Of a stretch of DNA of 8,364 nt, positions 1-5,244 are shown piece after piece. Under the pieces are notes generated by a model. That model did not search any database. It saw only the letters and a list, made by a program, of their open reading frames with translations, and was not told the DNA's origin. A program made the position numbers and the translations under genes. Position 1 is the stretch's first letter, and the number at the start of each line of letters is the position of its first letter. Source of the DNA: Alphaproteobacteria bacterium (GTDB lineage: Bacteria > Pseudomonadota > Alphaproteobacteria > SMXP01); NCBI GenBank assembly GCA_004356335.1, contig SMXP01000101.1, positions 1-8,364 on the forward strand, written 5' to 3'.

Positions 1-198
1 GAACGCTTCCGAGCTTATGATATCGAAACCGGCGACCTCTTATGGGAAATCAAAAGTTTCACCTCGGCCAATGCCACGCCCATGACCTATATGGCGAATG
101 GCCGTCAGTATGTGGTGGTGTCGACCGGCGGCCATGCTTGGTTGTATCCGCAAAACAAGCAGGATTATGTAGTGGCGTACGCCTTACCTGAAAATTAG
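1..198 (+). CDS. PQQ-dependent dehydrogenase, C-terminal end (partial)
   Basis: Frame 1 is open from the left edge to a TAG at 196-198, giving the last 65 residues of a protein whose start lies outside the window. Visible segments are FRAYDIETGDLLWE, then ATPMTY, then GRQYVVVSTGGH, and the ending DYVVAYALPEN. This is the typical last beta-propeller blade of membrane-type quinoprotein dehydrogenases (glucose/quinate/polyol family, PF01011 repeats): an A-W motif strand, a TPMTY turn, and YVV-GGH before a final D-Y-V-V-A-Y-A-L-P. Members oxidise sugars or alcohols in the periplasm with PQQ and pass electrons to ubiquinone. The substrate cannot be told from this fragment. The stop is followed by about 50 bp without a gene and then a repeat copy. 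Family assignment is firm; the specific enzyme is unknown. Confidence 0.9.
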   Translation, partial: ERFRAYDIETGDLLWEIKSFTSANATPMTYMANGRQYVVVSTGGHAWLYPQNKQDYVVAYALPEN

Positions 199-248
199 GC
201 CGCGGCAAGACCAACTAAACACTTTCGACTTCCAATTCCGTAGCGGCG

Positions 249-353
249 CTAAAGCGCATTCAGGAAAAGTGGACCCGATTTTCCGTCCGAATGCGCGACA
301 AAATAAAGATTTAGAGCACGTTAGCGATTCCAAATAAAGTGAATGCGCTCTAG
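249..353 (+). repeat. RIME-like double-palindrome element, copy 1
   Basis: This element of about 105 bp runs from CTAAAGCGC to GCGCTCTAG. Palindrome A has outer arms GCGCATTC (254-261) and GAATGCGC (289-296) and inner arms GGAAAA (263-268) and TTTTCC (279-284) around GTGGACCCGA. A linker (CAAAATAAAGATTTAGAG) leads to palindrome B, 312-352, an imperfect hairpin with arms AGAGCACG.. and ..TGCGCTCT around GATTCCAAA. The same order (A, C-AAA-CAA linker, TTAGAG, GATTCC loop) recurs at 1515-1619 and 3077-3183. Length and two-palindrome architecture resemble the RIME1 elements known from Rhizobium. The terminal CTAG (350-353) contains the stop codon of the cupin gene on the minus strand. The 50 bp between the PQQ gene and this element hold nothing I can assign. 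Confidence 0.85.
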
Positions 354-733
354 TTTTCCGGGTCGTAGTAATGAACTTCAAATAAGACGCAGCCCTGTTC
401 GGATCTAAATGGACCGTGATCTACGCCCGGCGGACGGCAGGCATAAGTGAAGGGAAGAAAAGGCGTGCCGCCTTTGCCTTCCGCGTCACTGCCTACCACG
501 AGATCTCCGGTTACCAGAAACACCTCCTCCCAATAATCGTGGATAAAAGGCTCCGTAGTGAAGGCACCTGGTAAGAATCTTAAAAGCCGCGTTCGGTTGC
601 CAAATTTTTTCTCTTGGTCGAGACTGCCCGATAATATTTTTTCGGCAATGCTAGGCGGATATCCGGGAGGCACTTGCCAACCCTCATCCATATTCAATGT
701 TTCGAATTCCTGATGCACCTTGGGAATGCTCAT
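350..733 (-). CDS. Small cupin-domain protein
   Basis: A 127-residue single-domain protein. The first cupin motif is at about residues 56-76 (GAF...H65-DYW-E69-E70-VFLVTGDL) and the second is at about 101-107 (PPGVDHG, H106), followed by a closing strand FEVHYYD. H65, E69/E70 and H106 are plausible metal ligands, but the usual first His of the HxH pair is not present, so metal binding may be altered. It has no signal peptide or membrane segment and should be cytosolic. I chose the start at 733 because GGAG lies 9 bases upstream. An in-frame ATG at 754 and one at 778 lie further upstream, but they would overlap the preceding gene. Only 4 bases separate this start from the DUF2848 stop, so the pair is probably co-translated. 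The TAG stop is formed by the CTAG end of the adjacent repeat. Substrate is unknown; it could be an isomerase, a dioxygenase or a sugar/acid-binding cupin. Confidence 0.85.
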   Translation of the reverse strand: MSIPKVHQEFETLNMDEGWQVPPGYPPSIAEKILSGSLDQEKKFGNRTRLLRFLPGAFTTEPFIHDYWEEVFLVTGDLVVGSDAEGKGGTPFLPFTYACRPPGVDHGPFRSEQGCVLFEVHYYDPEN

Positions 734-737
734 ATGC

Positions 738-1478
738 TTAGTCTCCGTATCCATCGATCGGCAAGGGATGAATGGCATAACAATGAGATATGCTTCGATC
801 GAGCACCGGATCGTACAGTTCCAGCTCGAATTGGTCGAAAAAAGTGAGTTTGATTTTGGCCGGTAGCGTGCCGCAAAACATCGCCGTGCCGGCAGAGAAA
901 GTGCCGCCTCTTTTCCGGTACAACAATATCAGTTCCGATAAATCCCGATTTTGCACCAATGGGCCCTCTTGATAGGTCTGGCGGCGGCCATTGTTCACTA
1001 CAAAAGATCGAACAATGAGTTGGTTCCAGTGGTCGGCAATGTCATCAAACTTCCAAAGTGTCGTGCCAACAGGCTTGGGGCAGACTTGCTTTGAAAGCGA
1101 GACGCTGATGCTTTCAACTTTGCGGTCGGTGTGATCCGAACCAAGGCCAACCCATAGACCGTCATCCAGATGAACCGCAAAGGCTTCCACCTCACCGGTT
1201 GATCCCTTGCCGACCACGTTAATCGACGATGCCTGTGTCAACAGATTGGGACCGATACGATAAAAATGAGGGATTTCCTGCGGCGTCTTGATTCCCTGTT
1301 CCTCAAGTTCGGCAATATGCGCTTGCAAGGTTGCTTTGTCTTTGCCGGCCCAACCGGCGACAATTAGTGTATCTATATCGACCTGTCGCATTGTCCCGCC
1401 GCCGTCGCTGAGACAGTCAAACTGCAATCGTTGCACCGCGCCGATGGAATCATCTTTATTCATTATTTGGTTTGCCAT
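738..1478 (-). CDS. DUF2848 family protein (FAH-like)
   Basis: A 246-residue cytosolic protein recognised as DUF2848 (PF11010), a family that resembles fumarylacetoacetate hydrolase-type enzymes. Recognisable stretches are residues 33-43 (VDIDTLIVAGW), 66-79 (PQEIPHFYRIGPNL), the acidic core 96-121 (GEVEAF...GLGSDHTDRK) and 127-137 (SLSKQVCPKPV). GSDHTDR followed by SKQ is the most diagnostic part. The biochemical reaction is not known to me; hydrolysis or decarboxylation of a small acid is inferred from the fold only. The start has a weak GGGGTG just upstream of ATG 1478, and an ATG at 1463 is an alternative. It sits 4 bases before the cupin and 138 bases after the amidase, with repeat copy 2 between. 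Amidase, FAH-like protein and cupin together suggest stepwise breakdown of an amide-containing compound (inference). Confidence 0.85.
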   Translation of the reverse strand: MANQIMNKDDSIGAVQRLQFDCLSDGGGTMRQVDIDTLIVAGWAGKDKATLQAHIAELEEQGIKTPQEIPHFYRIGPNLLTQASSINVVGKGSTGEVEAFAVHLDDGLWVGLGSDHTDRKVESISVSLSKQVCPKPVGTTLWKFDDIADHWNQLIVRSFVVNNGRRQTYQEGPLVQNRDLSELILLYRKRGGTFSAGTAMFCGTLPAKIKLTFFDQFELELYDPVLDRSISHCYAIHPLPIDGYGD

Positions 1479-1514
1479 GACACCCCATCAGTCAAAGACA
1501 ATACGTTGTCGAGG

Positions 1515-1619
1515 CTAGAGTGTTTCCAGGAAAAGTGGACCCGGTTTTCCGTCCGGAAACACGATAAAACAACAACTTAGGGTCAGGTTTTGATTCCATC
1601 AAAACCGGAAAGACCCTAA
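1515..1619 (+). repeat. RIME-like double-palindrome element, copy 2
   Basis: About 105 bp from CTAGAGTG to GACCCTAAG. Palindrome A: GTGTTTCC and GGAAACAC as outer arms, AGGAAAA and TTTTCC as inner arms around GTGGACCCGG. The linker is GATAAAACAACAACTTAG. Palindrome B is strong: AGGGTC, GGTTTTGAT, loop TCC, ATCAAAACC, GACCCT, with terminal CTTAGGGTC pairing with GACCCTAAG. The outer arms of A and the arms of B differ in sequence from copy 1 but keep base pairing. The B end supplies the TAG stop of the amidase (1616-1618, minus strand). In transcripts of the amidase the hairpins would follow the stop directly and could act as a 3' stabiliser or terminator, but no T-run follows. Confidence 0.88.
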
Positions 1620-3040
1620 GAAATCGATGGCGGCGGAAGAGGTCCGGCCGCTCGTTCGAAAGCATGACCCAGCGCTAATATCTGCTGGTCGGTCCCGGGC
1701 AACCCGTCAAAATTGAGTCCCACGGGCAAGCCATCCGTCGTCAAGCCTGCGGGCACCGAAAGGCTCGGTGCGCCGACCACTGTTTGATAGGTCAAATTAT
1801 CCAAAAGTCGCCACATGGCGGTCTTATCGGTCTCGCCGTTAATGGTAACGACCTCGTCGTGAACTTCCACAGCCGGGAACGGTGACGTGGGAAAAATAAT
1901 GGCCGCTAGGCTGTGTTCATTGTAATAGTCGCGTATGATTTTTTTAATCGCCGGACGGTGAACGGTCATCGCCTTCTCGTAAGCCTCTTCAGCTTCCGGT
2001 TTTAGCGACATGATTCCCGCAATGCGGACTTTAACTATGGGCGACGCGATCATGTCGATCATCCGACTAATGGTGACATCCGTTCCCCGTGTTTCAAAAT
2101 AAGCGGGCATGTCACGTTTTGTTTCAAAACTTCCTATTTGTTGTGCTGTTTTGTTGGTGAGATCGGAGAATTCAGGGATATCCGCTTCGACAATGACGGC
2201 GCCAAGCTCTTTGAGTAAATCAACCGCGTCGTCAAACACACGGGCTGTTCTGGCATCGAGTTGTTCCCTGAAGATCCGATGGGGCAATCCAAGGCGTACT
2301 CCTTTGAGGTCGGTCACGTCCAGGTTGGACTCGGTGCCGCTTAAGATCCCATCCAGTAAAGCCAAGTCTGCACTATTCTGCGCCATGGGACCGACCGTGT
2401 CCCGCGTATGGCAGGGCGGGAACACCCCGCCGCCCGGATAACGACCGCTTGAAGGCCGAAAACCGGCAATACCGCACATGGCGGAAGGAACGCGCACGGA
2501 GCCGTAAGTATCTGTGCCAAGCCCCCCGGGAACCATGCGCGCAGCAATGGCGGCCGCTGTCCCCCCGCTGCTGCCGCCGGGGATATAATCGAAGTGGTAA
2601 GGATTGTGGACGATGCCATAATGACTATTGTCGCTTGTGGCTCCGACCGCACATTCGTGAAGATTCGACTTGCCCGCGATAATGGCACCCGATTCTAGAA
2701 GGCGCCGCACGACCGGCGCATCCTTTCGCGGATAATCGTTTTCGAACGCCGGCGTCCCGCCTGTTGTCGGCAGGTCTTTCGTATCAATATTGTCTTTAAT
2801 GAGCAGGGGGACACCATGCAACGGACCCAATTTTGCACCGCTTGATTGGTGTTGATCGGCGGCCCTCGCAGCCGCCAAAAGCCCCTCCGGATCTTGGCTG
2901 ATGAGCGTATTGTATTTAGCGTGAAGCTCGCATCGCGCTATCACTTCGCCTGCGACTTCTTCAGCAGAAACGTCTCTCTGTTTGATTGCCAAAGACAAGT
3001 TCCGTACCGTAAAATCTTTCAAAGGATTAGACAAGATCAT
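1616..3040 (-). CDS. Amidase-signature family hydrolase
   Basis: A 474-residue amidase-signature (AS) enzyme of near-typical length, closest in motif style to the indoleacetamide/mandelamide hydrolase branch. It should hydrolyse a carboxamide to acid and ammonia in the cytosol. The catalytic Lys is K82 in GVPLLIKDNIDT, the cis-Ser is S157 in PGGSSGG, and the nucleophile is S181 in GTDTYGSVRVPS. The K-S-S spacing (75 and 24) fits known AS enzymes such as FAAH and malonamidase. Tyr179 replaces the first Gly of the common DTGGS motif, in the region that forms the oxyanion hole by backbone amides. The ending VGAPSLSVPAG...GLPVGLNFDG...LALGHAFE is also typical. ATG 3040 has GGAG directly abutting it with no spacer, whereas TTG at 3034 has an ideal 6-base spacer, so the protein may really start two residues later. 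The stop codon lies inside repeat copy 2. Substrate is not identifiable. Confidence 0.93.
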   Translation of the reverse strand: MILSNPLKDFTVRNLSLAIKQRDVSAEEVAGEVIARCELHAKYNTLISQDPEGLLAAARAADQHQSSGAKLGPLHGVPLLIKDNIDTKDLPTTGGTPAFENDYPRKDAPVVRRLLESGAIIAGKSNLHECAVGATSDNSHYGIVHNPYHFDYIPGGSSGGTAAAIAARMVPGGLGTDTYGSVRVPSAMCGIAGFRPSSGRYPGGGVFPPCHTRDTVGPMAQNSADLALLDGILSGTESNLDVTDLKGVRLGLPHRIFREQLDARTARVFDDAVDLLKELGAVIVEADIPEFSDLTNKTAQQIGSFETKRDMPAYFETRGTDVTISRMIDMIASPIVKVRIAGIMSLKPEAEEAYEKAMTVHRPAIKKIIRDYYNEHSLAAIIFPTSPFPAVEVHDEVVTINGETDKTAMWRLLDNLTYQTVVGAPSLSVPAGLTTDGLPVGLNFDGLPGTDQQILALGHAFERAAGPLPPPSIS

Positions 3041-3044
3041 CTCC
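3041..3044 (-). promoter_or_regulatory. Shine-Dalgarno GGAG bearing on amidase start choice
   Basis: On the minus strand GGAG (from ACGGAG) touches ATG 3040 directly but stands 6 bases before an in-frame TTG (3034-3032). Normal SD spacing is 5-10 bases, so the TTG start is favoured. An in-frame TGA lies shortly upstream, so no longer form is possible. Confidence 0.5.
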
Positions 3045-3076
3045 GTTTGGCGCTTGTTGCCTCAAATTTGATAGTT

Positions 3077-3183
3077 CTAGAGCATCGCTCGCTGTTTTGG
3101 AATCACTTGCGATACTCTAAGTTATTGTTTGGTCGCGCCGTTTACGCGCAAAACCGCACACACTTTTGCGCACGGCGCTCTAG
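3077..3183 (-). repeat. RIME-like double-palindrome element, copy 3
   Basis: 107 bp bounded by CTAG at both ends (3077-3080 and 3180-3183) as CTAGAGC...GCTCTAG. Read on the minus strand, palindrome A has outer arms GCGCCGT and ACGGCGC and inner arms GCGCAAAA and TTTTGCGC around GTGTGTGCGG. The linker is GACCAAACAATAACTTAG. Palindrome B has arms AGAGTATCGC and GCGATGCTCT and carries the GATTCCAAA loop seen in copy 1. The stem bases are almost wholly different from copies 1 and 2, while layout, linker and loops are shared. It lies 36 bases upstream of the amidase ATG, so the amidase promoter is within it or beyond it, or transcription must read through it. Confidence 0.85.
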
Positions 3184-3432
3184 GTGATGAAGGGTCGGTT
3201 CCGTATCTCCTTAAGATTAACCCATTTTACCTCAGGAAATCCAATCCGGGACCCATAATAATCATTATGGAGTGGTGACAAATTCCGCTTATCGATTTAA
3301 CAAGGTGGCAATTGTGGGAACCAAGTCAGGTCTGGACACGCTTTATCATTAGATCCTAACTTAGGGGTACTGCTGGGAAAGGCGAAGGCCGAATCCTTAC
3401 GTTGAACACTTTAATCTTGAGGAAAGCAAATT
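3184..3432. other. Non-coding interval before sulfotransferase gene
   Basis: No ORF with a convincing start or family match lies here on either strand. It must contain the promoter of the rightward sulfotransferase gene and perhaps that of the leftward amidase. The only structure I see is a small inverted repeat CCATAAT (3253-3259) and ATTATGG (3264-3270) with a 4-base loop, a possible operator or a chance AT-rich hairpin. TGGACA at 3333-3338 is a fair -35 match, but no good -10 follows at the right distance. Confidence 0.5.
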
Positions 3433-4227
3433 TTGCGACCGGATAGGCGATTGAGAGAACGGGTGCGCCGTTGGCGAAGAGATCATACACTGCGCGCACG
3501 GGTTAATAAAGTTTTGCCGAAGGACCCGGTCGTAGCGACTAAGCCCACACTCTTCATTCATATACCTAAGACAGGCGGGGTATCGCTTTCCGCTTATCTT
3601 GTGAGGAAATTGCGCGCGCGCAATCCGATTACCATCATCGGAACGCAACAGCTCGCCTATATGACCGATTACCAACTTGCGCAACACGATTACATAGCAA
3701 CTCATACCAACTCTGCGATCATGTCCCGGCTTCCGGAATGTTTCAAGATTACACTATTGCGCGATCCGGTCGAGAGAGTTTTGTCTAGCTATTATTTCCA
3801 CCGCCAAGACAGTCGAAATATAGCCATTACAAATCTAGCCCGCGAACTGGATCTGCTTCAATTTGTCTCCTCGGATCATCCGCCAATTCGAGCCAGCATC
3901 GAAAATATTCAGGCGCGGCAACTTATACTTAGGTTAGAGGGCGTTGACGATCCATTTTCGTCGCTGTCCGATAACGAGGTTCTTAAACGGGCCCGCGCGA
4001 CTCTAGATCGATTGGACGTGGTTGGTAGACTTGAGAATATAGGCGCAACTTTGGAGCGGTTACGCGAACTTTATGGTTGGAAGGACGTGGGAGAGTTTCC
4101 GCACAAAAACAAATCTTTGAGGGAAGGAGACTCAAGAAATTTAGATACTCGTGTGGAAAAAATAATCCGTCAACGCACTCGGCTCGATCAGATTGTCTAT
4201 GACGACGTTCGGTCCCGCTTTGGCTAA
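3433..4227 (+). CDS. Sulfotransferase family protein (TTG start)
   Basis: A 264-residue protein with both PAPS-binding signatures of the carbohydrate/Golgi-type sulfotransferase family (PF03567-like). The 5'-phosphosulfate loop is residues 41-52 (FIHIPKTGGVSL) and the 3'-phosphate site is residues 106-124 (ITLLRDPVERVLSSYYFHR, with R110 and S118). It would transfer sulfate from PAPS to a hydroxyl of a sugar, lipid or other small acceptor. The first 30 residues are very basic (many Arg) and have no signal peptide; no membrane segment is visible. The start is TTG with GAGG 10 bases upstream (3419-3422); no ATG precedes the first motif, so the TTG start is well supported. It stands alone, flanked by non-coding DNA and with no glycan or polysaccharide genes in the window, so the acceptor is unknown. 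The family is sure; the role is not. Confidence 0.88.
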   Translation: MRPDRRLRERVRRWRRDHTLRARVNKVLPKDPVVATKPTLFIHIPKTGGVSLSAYLVRKLRARNPITIIGTQQLAYMTDYQLAQHDYIATHTNSAIMSRLPECFKITLLRDPVERVLSSYYFHRQDSRNIAITNLARELDLLQFVSSDHPPIRASIENIQARQLILRLEGVDDPFSSLSDNEVLKRARATLDRLDVVGRLENIGATLERLRELYGWKDVGEFPHKNKSLREGDSRNLDTRVEKIIRQRTRLDQIVYDDVRSRFG

Positions 4228-4346
4228 CTCTAATTTGTCCGCGCCCTAAAGAGCTGTCGCACATTGGAAAGTTGTTGGCGTGTTTGGTCCATGTCAGTCA
4301 TCGCGATCACCTTTTCGGCAGGTGCAATAATGATCCAGTCCCATTT

Positions 4347-4378
4347 CGCCAGCCGGGCTTGGCCAAGCCCGGCTGGCG
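4347..4378. repeat. 32-bp perfect palindrome
   Basis: CGCCAGCCGGGCTTGG is followed at once by its exact reverse complement, so the 32 bases form a loop-less perfect palindrome. Its right arm overlaps a second possible hairpin, TGGCGTT (4374-4380) with AACGCCA (4389-4395), which cannot form at the same time. It lies 119 bases after the sulfotransferase stop with no ORF in between. No T-run follows on either strand, so it is not a standard terminator. It may be a REP-type element or a bidirectional 3'-end structure. Confidence 0.85.
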
Positions 4379-4412
4379 TTCTTAGACTAACGCCAATGGA
4401 CACTTTCTTTAT

Positions 4413-4505
4413 AAGACAAGCGTTTCCGAACTTAACAGAATCGCGAAAACGCTCTAAGTCCTTGTTTGGTTGCGGTTTCGGACGGAAAACCGGGTCCACT
4501 TTTCC
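4413..4505 (-). repeat. RIME-like element, copy 4, decayed
   Basis: Read on the minus strand, GGAAAAGTGGACCCGG, TTTTCCGTCC and the linker AACCAAACAAGGACTTAGAG are clearly the same element as copies 1 and 2. Palindrome B follows with arms GAGCGTTTTCG and CGGAAACGCTT. The outer A arm is GAAACCGC on one side, but the expected GCGGTTTC partner is gone; the sequence there is GGCAAATCAC. No CTAG end remains on either side. The copy has therefore lost one A arm and both termini, so it is older or recombined. Confidence 0.75.
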
Positions 4506-4605
4506 GTGATTTGCCAGTCGGTTAGCAGTTATGACAGTGGAATGGGCGGTCTCGGGCCTTGAATCTCTTGATACGTGGCCGCGCTGTGAAGCCGGCGTGA
4601 CAAAT

Positions 4606-4635
4606 TTGGCTGTTTCAGTTGGTCCAGGCTATACT
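4606..4635 (+). promoter_or_regulatory. Candidate sigma-70 promoter for small ORF
   Basis: TTGGCT (4606-4611) and TATACT (4630-4635) are separated by 18 bases, close to TTGACA and TATAAT with allowed spacing. The predicted transcript would start near 4642 and run about 50 bases to the ATG at 4694. In that leader GTCTC and GAGAC (near 4643-4662) can pair over an 8-base loop. This is read by eye only. Confidence 0.45.
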
Positions 4636-4693
4636 GCTCTGTGGTCTCGGGGGCCTGAGACTGACGATGCGGTGTCAGGATCGGAGGGACATA

Positions 4694-4780
4694 ATGAAAT
4701 CTCTTCTCGTGGCCACTCTGCTCGCTCTACTTCTGGGTGTCTCACTGGCCGCTTTCACGAACGGTCTTCTTGGCTTTTGA
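4694..4780 (+). CDS. Hypothetical 28-residue hydrophobic peptide
   Basis: ATG AAA TCT CTT CTC through TGA at 4778-4780 encodes 28 residues: MKSLL at the start, a continuous Leu/Ala/Val stretch to about residue 20, and FTNGLLGF at the end. A strong GGAGGG lies 5 bases upstream, better than for most genes here, and a promoter candidate sits at 4606-4635. The product is one membrane helix or a bare signal peptide with K2 inside. Small single-helix peptides of this sort include type I toxins and membrane-complex accessory peptides, but I recognise no family. A longer frame over the same DNA (4531-4884) has no ribosome binding site and a composition unlike a protein, so I prefer this frame. The next gene, 126 bases on, is also a small membrane protein. 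Confidence 0.5.
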   Translation: MKSLLVATLLALLLGVSLAAFTNGLLGF

Positions 4781-4906
4781 AGCATTATTCAGTTTGCTAT
4801 GATCAGACGGTAAATTCAGGGCGGATAGAAACGGCCTTGAGGCAAGCCTTTTGTCGTCACCGGCCATTGCCTGACCAAGGATGAACGAACGGAGGAGAAA
4901 GTCCGA

Positions 4907-5116
4907 ATGTCATTTAACAAAATTGTCATCACGATTATCGTCATTATCGGTATTGCAGGTTTGACCTTCATCTCACCCTTGCTCGGCATCCTGTTGGAAC
5001 TGGGCGATTACACCTGGTTCCTGGTTTTTGCCGTTGCTGTCCCTTTGGTCTGTGGTGTGATTCTGTATTTAATACTTCGGGTCATCGCCAAAGTATTTGG
5101 ATTGGCCAACGGCTAA
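4907..5116 (+). CDS. Small two-helix membrane protein
   Basis: A 69-residue protein with two strongly hydrophobic segments, about residues 6-31 (IVITIIVIIG through LLGILLEL) and 36-64 (WFLVFAVAVPLV through VIAKVFGL), joined by a short acidic turn (GDYT). K5 precedes helix 1 and R58/K62 end helix 2, so both termini are predicted in the cytoplasm. GGAGGAG lies about 9 bases upstream of ATG, giving a confident start. TATGAT at 4798-4803 is a reasonable -10, but its -35 (TTGAAG, spacer 15) is poor. No family is recognised. The downstream methyltransferase-like gene is 128 bases away and may or may not be co-transcribed. Confidence 0.8.
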   Translation: MSFNKIVITIIVIIGIAGLTFISPLLGILLELGDYTWFLVFAVAVPLVCGVILYLILRVIAKVFGLANG

Positions 5117-5244
5117 TCAGCGGCCTCTAGGCCAAGAACTCTTAAATCATACTTTCTTGGTTCGTATCTACGCGGCCGTTGATCAAGACCTGATCGGAAT
5201 CACGCCATTTTAGAGCGTATCCAAGGCCGCCAAGGGAGTCCCGT

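Noticed and set aside
249..353. CRISPR array or tandem repeat interpretation of the repeated segments
   Set aside because: Copies are dispersed over the window in both orientations at gene borders, with no regular spacers and no cas genes.
4834..4854. Terminator-like CTTG-AGG-CAAG followed by TTTT after the small ORF
   Set aside because: Only a 4-bp stem with a C-C mismatch next to it, and the T-run is four bases long; too weak to call.
4531..4884. 117-codon open frame on the + strand over the small-ORF region
   Set aside because: No ribosome binding site before ATG 4531, odd composition rich in Ser/Arg/Gly without any motif, and it overlaps a better-supported short frame at 4694-4780 in another phase.
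5132..5160. Inverted repeat CCAAGAA / TTCTTGG after the 69-residue protein gene
   Set aside because: 15-base AT-rich loop and no T-run, so not a convincing terminator; a 7-bp inverted repeat with such spacing is common by chance.
5117..5244. Possible SAM- or SAH-type riboswitch before the MetE-like gene
   Set aside because: Looked for because of the gene family, but the 128-base leader shows no recognisable conserved core or long paired stems.
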